This document shows, in pieces, positions 35,977-44,622 of a stretch of DNA of 53,966 nucleotides. Location of the stretch: contig JAGCET010000025.1 in assembly GCA_017650505.1 (NCBI GenBank), positions 1 to 53,966 on the forward strand. The letters are read 5' to 3'. Below the pieces are notes generated by a model that was not told where the DNA came from, did no database searches, and was given only the letters and a program-made list of their open reading frames with translations. This DNA is from Alphaproteobacteria bacterium (GTDB lineage: Bacteria; Pseudomonadota; Alphaproteobacteria; Rs-D84). The first letter of the stretch is position 1, and the number at the start of each line of letters is the position of its first letter. Made by a program: the position numbers and the translations under genes.

Positions 35977-36667
35977 ATTTACACTTTTGTGGTTGTACAA
36001 ACAGGTCAGAATTACATAAAGTTTTGCCGTTAACAATATCCATAATCAAATTACTAAGTTCCGGATTACGGTCAATCACAACATCGACAGTATCCGAAAT
36101 CGCGCTATTTGCACCGCAAAATTCACGAAGATTGGCATTATTACACTGTTTATATGTTTTCTGATAATACATCGCACTAATAGCGTTTTGACGTATTTTA
36201 TTTTGCAAATCCAACTCAACCTTTAATATCGCATCACGTTCTTCCATGGTCATATTCGCCAGAATCAAATCTGCAATTTGTAAAAACGTTCCCGTATTCA
36301 ATTTGGAAATATCAACGTGCGAATCTTTCATACGGCGCTTCACAATCGCCGTGGCAAACCGTTTTGCTTCACGTACATCACCCAATGTGCCACAAATATC
36401 CATCACCATAACCGCGACCGCACACGCCAAACCAATGTAAATCCACATATTGGCACGCTCTGCCCGCGCGGCATAAAATTCGTCCTTAAACGAATCACCG
36501 CCACCGGATGTCACACCCGCCGCCATCGCATCAATCATCACTCCGCCCAACTGTACTGCAAGGAAAGCGACCACCATCGCACGCGCACTTTCTTGTCGCG
36601 CATGCGGCCTTAACGTCCCGGCATAACGCCAAGCCATATCTTTTAAATGTAAAAATTTTTTGTTCAT
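35975..36667 (-). CDS. Orphan membrane protein
   Basis: 230 residues. Two hydrophobic segments, about residues 30-50 (MVVAFLAVQLGGVMIDAMAAG) and 73-92 (MWIYIGLACAVAVMVMDIC), suggest a hairpin in the inner membrane. The C-terminal half is helical and polar with four cysteines, including CNNANLREFC and a final KCK, which may face the periplasm and form disulphides. AAAGGA lies eight bases before the start and a near-consensus promoter is at 36688-36715. Neighbours give no hint of function; no known family recognised. Confidence 0.72.
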   Translation of the reverse strand: MNKKFLHLKDMAWRYAGTLRPHARQESARAMVVAFLAVQLGGVMIDAMAAGVTSGGGDSFKDEFYAARAERANMWIYIGLACAVAVMVMDICGTLGDVREAKRFATAIVKRRMKDSHVDISKLNTGTFLQIADLILANMTMEERDAILKVELDLQNKIRQNAISAMYYQKTYKQCNNANLREFCGANSAISDTVDVVIDRNPELSNLIMDIVNGKTLCNSDLFVQPQKCK

Positions 36668-36687
36668 ATTTGAATCCTTTTGATTTT

Positions 36688-36715
36688 ATTGTATTACAAA
36701 TTATCAATATGTCAA
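36688..36715 (-). promoter_or_regulatory. Promoter of the orphan membrane protein
   Basis: On the minus strand TTGACA (36715-36710), 16 bases, TACAAT (36693-36688). It is back to back with the plus-strand promoter at 36735. Confidence 0.75.
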
Positions 36716-36734
36716 CCAATAATTGTAAAACATA

Positions 36735-36763
36735 TTGACTTTTGCCACATTTTTTGCTATAAT
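36735..36763 (+). promoter_or_regulatory. Strong promoter ahead of a short terminated RNA
   Basis: TTGACT (36735-36740), 17 bases, TATAAT (36758-36763), with TGC before the -10 (extended). Predicted start near 36770. Confidence 0.8.
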
Positions 36764-36769
36764 CATGAG

Positions 36770-36832
36770 CAAGATGGTGATGGTTTTACATCGCCGTTTT
36801 ATTTTGTCCGAACATATTGTTCGGTTTTTTTT
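36770..36832 (+). ncRNA. Candidate small RNA or attenuator leader
   Basis: Between the promoter at 36735-36763 and the tail-fibre-like gene at 36861 the predicted transcript forms two hairpins. The first is GGTGATG (36776-36782) with CATCGCC (36789-36795). The second is CCGAACA (36808-36814) with TGTTCGG (36818-36824), immediately followed by eight T (36825-36832), a good intrinsic terminator. Most transcripts should stop after about 63 bases, leaving either an independent small RNA or an attenuator that controls the gene downstream. No known riboswitch class is recognised. Confidence 0.55.
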
Positions 36833-36860
36833 ATTTAATATTAAACAAAAAAGGAAAACC

Positions 36861-37679
36861 ATGTCAAACATACAAACATTTACTGGCGATGGCAACACCA
36901 CCAGTTTTTATTTCACTTTTGCATTTTTTGATGCAAACGACATAAATGTAAGTCTGAACGACGTTGCACAGACATTGGATGATGTCACAGTGTATCCAAC
37001 GCAAACATCGGGCGATGCACCGGACATTCCATACACTGGTGGTCGCATAGATTTTGCGTTGGCACCTGCAAACGGCACCACAATCAAGGTATGGCGCAAA
37101 ATCGATATTACACGCCACATAGACTATCAACCAACCGAACAACCATTGGCCCACCAATTAAATCAAGACATAAACCAATGTATCGAAATTCTGAAAGAAC
37201 AATCGGAAACATTAACCAATGTATTGGGATTGGCAAACATTCCAAATGTTGCGGATTTATTGGCCGAAGTTTCGGAAATTCGTGACCAATTGGATGATTT
37301 CTTGACCGCGGATGATTTGACCGATATAAATACCGCAATCGAAGATATTCCAACCAAAGCCAATAAAGATATGGATAACCTGTCTGCAACCGGCATCGGC
37401 ACAATTAGCGGATATTGCCTACCTGATTATGGAAACGCGGTTGAATTAGGGGCATCACCTTATACGGCACCATCGAATGGGTTTATCGCAATAAATAACT
37501 ACGGGACAAACCCTGGGCTACAAGTCAGCGTCAATAACGTGCAGATTTGCAATTCCTCCGTGGCAAATTCCGGCAGTGCCGTTTCATGCTTTATCCCTGT
37601 ATCCAGCGGCGACATTGTAACATACGGTGGCAATGGTACAACATATTGGAAATATTTTATTCCATCAAAAAACCAATAA
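36861..37679 (+). CDS. Phage tail-fibre-like protein (T7 gp17-like N terminus)
   Basis: 272 residues. The first ~95 residues (TGDGNTTSFYFTFAFFDANDI, later APANGTTIKVWRKIDITRH) match the pattern of the N-terminal attachment domain of T7-type tail fibres. A heptad-like helical region (about 100-170) could trimerise the protein. The C-terminal ~95 residues form a beta-rich tip with cysteines (NVQICNSS, SCFIPVSSGD). AAAAAGGAAAACC precedes the start at 36861. No other phage gene lies nearby, so this is a lone gene: a phage remnant, a decoy or a domesticated adhesin are all possible. Transcription must read through the terminator at 36808-36832. Confidence 0.72.
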   Translation: MSNIQTFTGDGNTTSFYFTFAFFDANDINVSLNDVAQTLDDVTVYPTQTSGDAPDIPYTGGRIDFALAPANGTTIKVWRKIDITRHIDYQPTEQPLAHQLNQDINQCIEILKEQSETLTNVLGLANIPNVADLLAEVSEIRDQLDDFLTADDLTDINTAIEDIPTKANKDMDNLSATGIGTISGYCLPDYGNAVELGASPYTAPSNGFIAINNYGTNPGLQVSVNNVQICNSSVANSGSAVSCFIPVSSGDIVTYGGNGTTYWKYFIPSKNQ

Positions 37680-37690
37680 GCAAAGAAAAA

Positions 37691-37712
37691 CCCGGGCAAC
37701 CCTTGGCCCGGG
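37691..37712 (+). terminator. Terminator-like hairpin after the tail-fibre-like gene
   Basis: CCCGGGC pairs with GCCCGGG around AACCCTTG, eleven bases after the stop codon. The T-rich stretch starts only about 20 bases later, so efficiency is uncertain. Confidence 0.6.
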
Positions 37713-37851
37713 GAATTAATTTATAATTTTTTTAGTTCTTTATACAATATTGAAAATGATTAAACAAAAATGGTAGTTTATTTGCAATCCAATAAACCAA
37801 GCGCCAAATTTTTTTACTTTTCCCTTTTTGCACCACAACCAAAATATCTTT

Positions 37852-38013
37852 TTACACGACATGCAAAAATTCAGGCACGGCACCGAAATCACGGCATACC
37901 CACTCGTTCAATGCGTTATACATTGCCTTTAATGGAATATCTGGTCCATCGATGAAATGTTCCATCAACCCAAAACTCATAATAAAATCGTTATACAGCA
38001 ATGCATCCGGCAT
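37852..38013 (-). pseudogene. Gene fragment, possible SAM-dependent methyltransferase remnant
   Basis: 53 codons from ATG 38013, with GAGGGG upstream. The product contains YNDFIMSFGLMEHFIDGPD, which resembles the acidic-loop motif of class I methyltransferases (F.SFGLIEHF), and ends after EFLHVV, far short of a complete enzyme. It is the promoter-distal end of the polysaccharide operon. The region 37690-37851 beyond it holds no gene that I can see. The methyltransferase reading is tentative. Confidence 0.4.
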
Positions 38014-38015
38014 AT

Positions 38016-38189
38016 TCAAGATATCCCCTCATTTTTCACCTTATTGACAACACGAACAGAATCTTGACATTCAACTGCTTTTTCTTTGGCCCGCATATAG
38101 ATTGATATTTCTTCGGGATTCCATGTAAATTCGATACTTTTCGCAATATTTTTTCTATTTAGTATTTGACAAGAACGAATTAAAATCAC
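38016..38189 (-). pseudogene. Gene fragment of unknown origin
   Basis: A 57-codon open frame (GTG at 38189) giving ILIRSCQILNRKNIAKSIEF, WNPEEISIYMRAKEKA and ending NEGIS. It overlaps the end of the acetyltransferase pseudogene and stops two bases before the next fragment at 38013. Its composition looks coding. It may be the N-terminal part of the same broken gene as 37852-38013. Confidence 0.35.
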
Positions 38190-38746
38190 TTTCTATAATC
38201 ATCTCTGGTTTATTATTTTGAAAAAACACATCAATAAATTTCTTATTTTTCACCAATTTATCATATGTTTTTATATCACGATATTTGACAATCCGCGCGG
38301 GATTTCCCGCGACTATCGCACATTTCGGTAGGTACGGATTTTGTCACGACACTACCCGCGGCCACGATTGCCCCCTCTTCTATTTTAACACCAGGTAAAA
38401 TTAAACTATGCATACCAATCCACACATTATCACCAATAAAAACCGGCCGTGCAATGGCACGATAGTCAAACGGCAACATATCTGTGCTTTAATAGTTATG
38501 GAAATTATTAATCACTGTCACATTATTCGCAAATATCACATTGTTTCCAATCACAATTCCTGGCGGATTTGCATATAGGCACGAAAAACCACCAATCCAA
38601 CAATTATTACCCATTTTGATATAGCCCGGATTACTTATCACCGCAGTTTCGTGAATAAAATTTCCCGGGAAAATATTCACCTTTTTGGGATGCCCAGACT
38701 TTTTGCTCTTTGTGTGCTTGCGAAAGATTTTTTTGATAATATTCAT
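38155..38746 (-). pseudogene. Hexapeptide-repeat acetyltransferase pseudogene (WbbJ/maltose acetyltransferase-like)
   Basis: Reading from ATG 38746, the protein has hexapeptide repeats (IKMGNNCWIGGFSCLYA, IVIGNNVIFANNVTV) up to NNFHNY, then a TAA stop (about 38489-38491). The same frame continues as STDMLPFDYRAIARPVFIGD, WIGMHSLILPGVKIEEGAIV and AAGSVVTKSVP, the rest of a typical left-handed beta-helix acetyltransferase. Near 38330 the frame shifts by one: the next frame gives AIVAGNPARIVKYRD, the expected C-terminal signature, ending at 38155. So the gene carries one nonsense and one frameshift lesion. Its first codon overlaps the GT8 stop (TAATG). In its intact form it would have O-acetylated a sugar of the surface polysaccharide. 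Confidence 0.85.
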
Positions 38747-39657
38747 TACTTTATTTTTCTAATTTTATTTTTGATGTATTTGATTCCATCTTGGCGGTAC
38801 GGCGTACGGAAAGAATTTATAAACCAACGCCACACTATCGCGAACCTGCAACATTCACGCCATGGTTTTGCACCACCAGCCAATTGCAACACAACCGGAT
38901 TACGGAACGCATTGCACACCAAACCATCATCATATATCCCACGATAGCCATCCAAAAAGTTATTATATTCGAATAAATACGGTTTAAAATTCAAACCCGG
39001 CCAAATAGAATATTTGGGGTGCAAGATAACATAGTCATCTTGGAATATAATATTTAAGATATCCATATCTGCCCATTTCAATCCATCTGGATGTGCGCGG
39101 TCTATTTCTACCGATTTTTCATATATCTTGCAATCTTGCCATTTCTGACAATCTATAAACATTAACCCAGCATAGAAAAATTTGTGAGTTTTGGAAATCC
39201 CAAGTTCCGGTATATGCGCTTTTTCCTCGTCATGCAGTGGACTTGCCACCGCCGCCAAAATTTTATCTCTAAGATCTGTTTCAAAAATCGGCGCCAAATC
39301 CCCCGTGACCAAAATATCACAATCGATAAATAATAATTTCTCTACCTTTATATTATGTTTCTTTGCAACCAATGGAATTCTTATTGGCGCCAACATTCGA
39401 TAATAACATACTTTATTCGCCCAAATTTTTGGTTTTCTGAAATCTAACAATTCCTTGTTCTCATCGACCGGGACAAAGAACACCGGCATTTCAAATTTAT
39501 CGGCGATATCTTTGACCTTGTTCTGATTTTCATTGGACAAATTATTATGCATAATCCAAAAACAGTATTTTGCATGACTGTGCGTTAAAATAGAATGCAT
39601 TGCCACCCCAAGCAAAGCCGCATAATTATCATCTAAACAAAAAACAATATGATTCAT
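38746..39657 (-). CDS. Glycosyltransferase family 8 protein
   Basis: 303 residues. The N terminus IVFCLDDNYAALLGVAMHSIL, the metal-binding DxD as FIDCDILVTGDL, the FYAGLMFIDCQKW segment and the KYSIWPGLNF region identify a GT8 enzyme like LgtC/WaaJ, a retaining transferase using UDP-Glc or UDP-Gal. It likely adds a hexose to lipopolysaccharide core or O-unit at the cytoplasmic face of the membrane. The C-terminal basic tail (KYIKNKIRKIK) may bind the membrane. It begins directly after the stop of the upstream glycosyltransferase (no gap) and overlaps the acetyltransferase pseudogene by one base. Confidence 0.93.
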   Translation of the reverse strand: MNHIVFCLDDNYAALLGVAMHSILTHSHAKYCFWIMHNNLSNENQNKVKDIADKFEMPVFFVPVDENKELLDFRKPKIWANKVCYYRMLAPIRIPLVAKKHNIKVEKLLFIDCDILVTGDLAPIFETDLRDKILAAVASPLHDEEKAHIPELGISKTHKFFYAGLMFIDCQKWQDCKIYEKSVEIDRAHPDGLKWADMDILNIIFQDDYVILHPKYSIWPGLNFKPYLFEYNNFLDGYRGIYDDGLVCNAFRNPVVLQLAGGAKPWRECCRFAIVWRWFINSFRTPYRQDGIKYIKNKIRKIK

Positions 39658-40761
39658 TTAATTATTCCCTGTCACAAGTGTAAAGTTTTCTTTCCATGCG
39701 TTCAATATAAAATCATCACTGACTTCATTCAATATCTTTTTTTGACGTGATAAAATATTTGCCACCAATTCGGCATCGCCGTTTAAAATACGCGTTAATT
39801 TATCGTGTGCATCGGCAACAGTATGACAAAGCCCCGGTTGGTTGGCCCCACCAAAATCTTGCAATATACCACCACCCATAAATACAACCGGCATACCATA
39901 ACAAATTGCCTCTAATGGATGATAATGCAAATGCCGCGGTTCGGTTGAATGATAGAACATAACAGGTAATGTTTGCATATAGTTATCAAATTTCGATCTT
40001 TCCAAAAATCCAATTATTGATTTATCATTTGGATATTTATGGTTTTGCACCCCAAATATCAAATGAGGCAAATCACCAAATTGCTGTTTAAATGAATCAT
40101 AGATACCTTTATAATACGGATTTTCAATAGACGGACACACAAACATTATTTTGTCGCCACCACCAACCCATGTATTTTCATTTTTCCAAATTGACTGTGG
40201 CATCCCCAGTGGTAAAAACACACTGCGTTTCTGAAAGAAGGGGGTTTCATTTGGAATAATTTGACGATATGCCACCCCAAGGTAAAAACGATTTTTTATC
40301 TTGTGCAATTGTCGCATCATTTCGTTATCACGCACAATGTCCTGTGGTTTACACAAATGACGTATTCCGTGAATTTTCCTGGTGCACGCGGTTGTCTGCT
40401 CGTAATTGATATTTGATTCATATCCAAATGCTCGCAAAACGACCTTGCCATTAAAAGATTTTGCCACATTAAAAATCGCCGGATAAACATTAACACAAAA
40501 CGCAACATCAAAATATTTATTCACCATTGCGGCAATATTTGGTGACCATTCATCATGATAGAAATCAAACTGGTTTAATGCATGCAACACATCCGCCGGC
40601 ACCGTTAAACTTTTATCGAATTCATGTGAAATCGCACTTGAACGATTGTCCCCCAAAACCTTGGGCACAAAAACCTCGAATCCCAATTTCTGCAACAGCC
40701 TGCATTCTACATCCATCAATGTCGTATGATTGCAAATCCACAGAATCCGGTTATTTTTCAT
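39658..40761 (-). CDS. Glycosyltransferase, GT-B type
   Basis: 367 residues. Two Rossmann-like halves: N-terminal ILWICNHTTLMDVECRLLQKLG and a C-terminal half with KIMFVCPSIENPYYKGIYD and YHSTEPRHLHYHPLEAICYGMPVVF, the last being the usual nucleotide-sugar-binding region (a HPLEAICYG variant of the E-x7-E motif). The specific family and sugar cannot be fixed from motifs. Start taken as ATG 40761; the frame continues upstream to 40803, but 40761 overlaps the preceding gene's stop by 11 bases and gives a natural N terminus. It is part of the polysaccharide operon. Confidence 0.8.
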   Translation of the reverse strand: MKNNRILWICNHTTLMDVECRLLQKLGFEVFVPKVLGDNRSSAISHEFDKSLTVPADVLHALNQFDFYHDEWSPNIAAMVNKYFDVAFCVNVYPAIFNVAKSFNGKVVLRAFGYESNINYEQTTACTRKIHGIRHLCKPQDIVRDNEMMRQLHKIKNRFYLGVAYRQIIPNETPFFQKRSVFLPLGMPQSIWKNENTWVGGGDKIMFVCPSIENPYYKGIYDSFKQQFGDLPHLIFGVQNHKYPNDKSIIGFLERSKFDNYMQTLPVMFYHSTEPRHLHYHPLEAICYGMPVVFMGGGILQDFGGANQPGLCHTVADAHDKLTRILNGDAELVANILSRQKKILNEVSDDFILNAWKENFTLVTGNN

Positions 40762-41974
40762 CAGCCTTCTCCATGAAGATTTCGGCATACTGACGTGCAA
40801 CATCGGCCCAGGTATATTCGGCTATTGCCTTTTCCGATTTTTTTGCGTTTTTACGTGCATCTGTCAAATTATCCAAAACGCGCAGAATTGCCTTCGCAAC
40901 GTCATGACTATTTCGTGGGTCAAAAAATTCTGCACACGTTCCCAGGTATTCAACCTGCTGTCTAAACGGTTCTATATCAGACATTATCATCGGGATTCCC
41001 ATACTCCACGCATCCAGGGCGGAACCCGCGCCGGCCTCGCACAGCGAGGTATTTATAACCGCGGTCGCCCCCTGTAATAAAACCGCGAAATCATCAGGTG
41101 GCAATTCGCCCATACCCCAAATATCCCAATCACTTTCGCCGGGTTTTAAATGATCGCAGTAAAATGGCGACCGACACACAACACGTTGATTTTTTGTATT
41201 ATTTCCGGTCAATATAAGTTTAACATCTGGATATTTCTGTTTAACTTCGTAAAACGCACCCAACAAAGGCGCTATATTCTTGTGATACATCCAATTGCTG
41301 GGCCACAGTAAATATGGAAAATCAATTCCGAATTTTTTCAATTTTTGTTTTAATTTTGCGCCAGGTATTTTTTCAAATTCGTTAAAACGTGACAAATAAA
41401 CAACTCGGGGCATCTGCGCAGAATCCGGGAAAGTATTCTTGAATTCCGCAGCGATATAATGACTCGATACAATGGGGGTGGCAATTTTACAGAATTTCAA
41501 ATGCGCGTCATAATTAGTTCTGAAAAATGATTCATTATACAAATTCCCACAATGGAAACCAAACCAATGAGTATAAATAAAATCATGCGGAATAAAAAAT
41601 GCAGGTTTATCAACAGATTCAAATGGTTCTATGCCATACGGCCACGCATAAAACACAACATCATGCTTTTTTAATTTATCGGCAACATTTGCCCGCCATA
41701 TTCTGATTTTCAAAATTGTTTTTCTTATTGGATACCAGATTTTATTAACAAGTCCGCCACGTCTATGCAATTTAACATTAAAAGGGTAATGATATACATT
41801 TATTCCATATTCTATAAATTTTTCCTTAAACCCGAACAAATCGAGTGTGACATCGTGCGCGTGGAACAGGGAAATTTCCCAATTTGGATAACACCTTTTC
41901 AAATTGGACAACAACATAAAAACATAATTCCAACCACCGGCCGAAGCCCTGTGGCAGACAACCGCAATTTTCAT
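40751..41974 (-). CDS. Glycosyltransferase family 4 protein
   Basis: 407 residues. MKIAVVCHRASAGGWNYVF at the N terminus, LLWPSNWMYHKNIAPLLGAF at the start of the C-terminal domain, and NTSLCEAGAGSALDAWSMGIPMI as the E-x7-E-like donor motif (second acidic residue replaced) are typical of GT4. Likely transfers a deoxy-hexose or mannose-type sugar from a GDP donor, given its neighbours; the donor is inferred. Starts with an ATGA overlap on the upstream acyltransferase gene (41971-41974) and overlaps the next gene by 11 bases. Confidence 0.87.
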   Translation of the reverse strand: MKIAVVCHRASAGGWNYVFMLLSNLKRCYPNWEISLFHAHDVTLDLFGFKEKFIEYGINVYHYPFNVKLHRRGGLVNKIWYPIRKTILKIRIWRANVADKLKKHDVVFYAWPYGIEPFESVDKPAFFIPHDFIYTHWFGFHCGNLYNESFFRTNYDAHLKFCKIATPIVSSHYIAAEFKNTFPDSAQMPRVVYLSRFNEFEKIPGAKLKQKLKKFGIDFPYLLWPSNWMYHKNIAPLLGAFYEVKQKYPDVKLILTGNNTKNQRVVCRSPFYCDHLKPGESDWDIWGMGELPPDDFAVLLQGATAVINTSLCEAGAGSALDAWSMGIPMIMSDIEPFRQQVEYLGTCAEFFDPRNSHDVAKAILRVLDNLTDARKNAKKSEKAIAEYTWADVARQYAEIFMEKADEK

Positions 41975-42573
41975 TTAAAATCCCCTATTCTATGGACCGG
42001 ACAGCCGCCATACACACCTGGTTCTGTTATATCTTTGACCACCGATGAACCGCAACCAATAATTACATCATCACACACACGAATTTTATCACGGATTGTG
42101 ACCCCGGCACCAACAAAGACACGATTTCCAATCTGAACCCGACCGCAAACCGTTGCATTAACAGAAACATGACAGAAATCACCTATATTAACCTCATGTT
42201 CTACAACGGCACCCGTATTTATAATGCACCCCTTTCCAATAATGGCACAGGGACCAATATGCGCGTGATGTGCAACGAACGCACCTGAACCAATTTTACA
42301 ATCGCGCCCTAAATAGCTATCATGTGCCACCAGGCTTTCAAAATCACGTTCGGCAAACATATCATGGCGCGTTATATTATCACCAACCGCGCAATAACAG
42401 GTTAATCCGGCTGTCGGAAAATCCCGCAACACAGGGAACCCAAAAATTTGTTCGCCATCGCGCGCCGCAGAATCTATGAAAACGATATCCGCATTTGGTT
42501 GATTACCAAGCAAGACATCCGCGACACTGCGCGCATGCCCCCCACAACCAAATATTATTGTTTTATTTTTCAT
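41971..42573 (-). CDS. perB: NeuD/PglD-family sugar N- or O-acyltransferase, probable perosamine N-acetyltransferase
   Basis: 200 residues. The N-terminal Rossmann-like part (KTIIFGCGGHARSVADVLL) binds the nucleotide sugar; the C-terminal left-handed beta-helix has hexapeptide repeats with the catalytic histidine region VAHHAHIGPCAIIG and NTGAVVEHEVNIGDF. The same fold is used by PglD, NeuD and the perosamine N-acetyltransferases PerB of Caulobacter and E. coli O157. It overlaps the perosamine synthase gene by 11 bases, which supports acylation of GDP-perosamine. The choice of perB over other sugar acyltransferases rests on this context. Confidence 0.78.
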   Translation of the reverse strand: MKNKTIIFGCGGHARSVADVLLGNQPNADIVFIDSAARDGEQIFGFPVLRDFPTAGLTCYCAVGDNITRHDMFAERDFESLVAHDSYLGRDCKIGSGAFVAHHAHIGPCAIIGKGCIINTGAVVEHEVNIGDFCHVSVNATVCGRVQIGNRVFVGAGVTIRDKIRVCDDVIIGCGSSVVKDITEPGVYGGCPVHRIGDFK

Positions 42574-43657
42574 AGAATTCCTTTATCACCGCACAAATAT
42601 TATGAACATCCTTTTTTGACAATGCCGGATAACTTGGGATGTTCATCCCGCGAGTTGCGACATCTTCGGCGATCGGCAATTTATACCCCAAACCCGCATA
42701 CATTGGCATAGTATGAATTGGCCAAAATGACGGACGAGTTTCAATACCTGCATCTTTCATAAATTTACGCAAATCATCACGGCGTTCCATACTGTCGCAA
42801 ATCAAAGTTATCATCCAATAAGAATTCACGACATCTCCAAATTCACGCAGCATCCGCAGGCCAGAAATATCTTTTAATTCTTCGTAATACCAATCCGCGA
42901 TCTGACGTTTTTTTGCCAAGAACTTATCCGCCTGTTCTAATTGGGCAAGACCGATCGCCGCGGCAATATTTGTCATGCGATAGTTAAACCCAATAATGTC
43001 GTGCCAGTATTCACGTTCTTTTGATAACCCCTGCCCTTTCAGGTGCAATAACTTTTCATATAAATCCGGATTACTGGTGACGGCCATACCACCCTCGCCA
43101 CATGTAATCGTTTTATTGCCAAAGAACGAAAATGTTGCAATATCACCAAACGTACCAACATATTTTCCATGATATTTTGCACCAAATGCCTCGGCGGTAT
43201 CTTCAATTACAAACAGATTATGCTTTTTGGCAATATCCATAATCGTATCCATATCGGCCGGATGGCCATAAAGATGCACGACCATTATCGCACGTGTTTT
43301 CGATGTAATCTTGGATTCTACATCATGTGGATCAATTTGTAATGTATCCGGCAAACTGTCCGCGAAAACCGGGGTTGCACCACACACAACGATTGGATTT
43401 ACACTGGCAATATACGTAAAACTTGGCACAATAACTTCATCGCCCGGTCCAATTCCCAACGCCATAAGTGCCAAATGAATCGGCACCGTTCCATTACAGG
43501 TTCCGGTTGCATACTTTACCCCAAGATATTCGGCAAACCGGTTTTCAAATTCAGAAATAAACTTGCCCTTGGATGAAATCCATGTTGTATCCAAACATTC
43601 GTTCACATACTTTTTTTCATTTCCCGTCAAACTTGGTTCATAAACATGATAATTCAT
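42563..43657 (-). CDS. per: GDP-perosamine synthase (DegT/DnrJ/EryC1 aminotransferase)
   Basis: 364 residues. A PLP-dependent aminotransferase that converts GDP-4-keto-6-deoxy-D-mannose to GDP-perosamine using glutamate. The PLP lysine is Lys182 in FFGNKTITCGEGGM; the opening VYEPSLTGNEKKYVNECLDTT, the SFTYIASVNPIV block, LIEDTAEA-like VIEDTAEAFGAK and the RMTNIAAAIGLAQLEQ segment follow the pattern of Vibrio cholerae RfbE and Caulobacter Per. Substrate is inferred from this resemblance and from the neighbouring gmd and acyltransferase genes. Seventeen bases after the rmd-like gene. Confidence 0.9.
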   Translation of the reverse strand: MNYHVYEPSLTGNEKKYVNECLDTTWISSKGKFISEFENRFAEYLGVKYATGTCNGTVPIHLALMALGIGPGDEVIVPSFTYIASVNPIVVCGATPVFADSLPDTLQIDPHDVESKITSKTRAIMVVHLYGHPADMDTIMDIAKKHNLFVIEDTAEAFGAKYHGKYVGTFGDIATFSFFGNKTITCGEGGMAVTSNPDLYEKLLHLKGQGLSKEREYWHDIIGFNYRMTNIAAAIGLAQLEQADKFLAKKRQIADWYYEELKDISGLRMLREFGDVVNSYWMITLICDSMERRDDLRKFMKDAGIETRPSFWPIHTMPMYAGLGYKLPIAEDVATRGMNIPSYPALSKKDVHNICAVIKEFYEK

Positions 43658-43674
43658 TTTTTATTCTCCTTTCA

Positions 43675-44610
43675 TTATTTTGTATTTTGCGAAACCGACC
43701 ATACAACCATATCCTGCAAAGTCCGATACAAATCATATTTTGGTTGCCACCCCAGTTCCTGTTTTAATTTGGTATTATCGCCAATAACCGATGGCACATC
43801 AGTTGCACGCAGACGCGCCGGATCCACGCAAATATTTGGTTTTACATTCAAATCCTTGGCGACAATATCAATGACATCATGCAATTTCACACCATGACCA
43901 CTGCACACATTGTAAACACTGCGATTTTCGGCATTTTTAATTATGCGCCAATACGCATCAACAACGTCCCGCACATCGGTAAAATCACGAACAACATCAA
44001 TATTCCCAACCATCATCTTATTTTCAGATTTGCCCGATGCAATATTCACTAACTGCTCAACAAAAGACGGTATAACAAAACGCGTACTTTGCCGTGGCCC
44101 AATATGATTAAATGAACGGGTCATCACGACATCCAAACCAAACCTGTCCACATACAGTTTTGACATATATTCTTGACTTAAACGCGCAACCGAATACGGA
44201 CTTTTTGGATGCAAAACAAACGATTCTTTCATTGGTTCATTATATATGCCATACTCTTCGGACGAACCAACAGACAAAATGCGCGTCGACATACCGTTAT
44301 TACGCACAGAATCTGCCAAATTCAAAAACACCGACATATTGTTCACAAAACAATTTGCAGGCTCTTTCCAACTTTGGGCCACCGACGACATAGCCGCCAA
44401 GTGCACAATATAATCAGGTCGCAATTCTTTGACCAAAGCATCCACCCCATCCGCATCCATCAAATTCAGTGACCGATATTCAATATCCATATCACATTTT
44501 GGAACAATATCGACACCACACACATTCGCATATGGTTCCACATGACTCAGGTATTCTATGAAATACCGCCCCACGAATCCCATTGCACCCGTTACCAAAT
44601 ATTTACTCAT
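43675..44610 (-). CDS. rmd: SDR-family GDP-6-deoxy-4-keto-mannose reductase (Rmd-like)
   Basis: 311 residues. An extended short-chain dehydrogenase with the cofactor motif LVTGAMGFVGRYF, HLAAMSSVAQSW, SVGSSEEYG and the segment TRSFNHIGPRQSTRFVIPSFV typical of Rmd, which reduces GDP-4-keto-6-deoxy-D-mannose to GDP-D-rhamnose. The usual YxxxK reads YSVAR here, an arginine I have seen in some Rmd-type sequences, so activity is likely but should be noted. It follows gmd by 12 bases. An epimerase acting on another GDP sugar cannot be excluded. Confidence 0.82.
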   Translation of the reverse strand: MSKYLVTGAMGFVGRYFIEYLSHVEPYANVCGVDIVPKCDMDIEYRSLNLMDADGVDALVKELRPDYIVHLAAMSSVAQSWKEPANCFVNNMSVFLNLADSVRNNGMSTRILSVGSSEEYGIYNEPMKESFVLHPKSPYSVARLSQEYMSKLYVDRFGLDVVMTRSFNHIGPRQSTRFVIPSFVEQLVNIASGKSENKMMVGNIDVVRDFTDVRDVVDAYWRIIKNAENRSVYNVCSGHGVKLHDVIDIVAKDLNVKPNICVDPARLRATDVPSVIGDNTKLKQELGWQPKYDLYRTLQDMVVWSVSQNTK

Positions 44611-44622
44611 TTTTACAAACCC

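Noticed and set aside
36735..38189. Prophage
   Set aside because: Only one tail-fibre-like gene; no capsid, terminase, integrase, lysis or attachment sequence is recognisable.
43675..44610. Inactive Rmd because the YxxxK lysine is arginine
   Set aside because: The rest of the Rmd signature is intact, and I recall arginine at this place in related sequences, so I do not call it broken.
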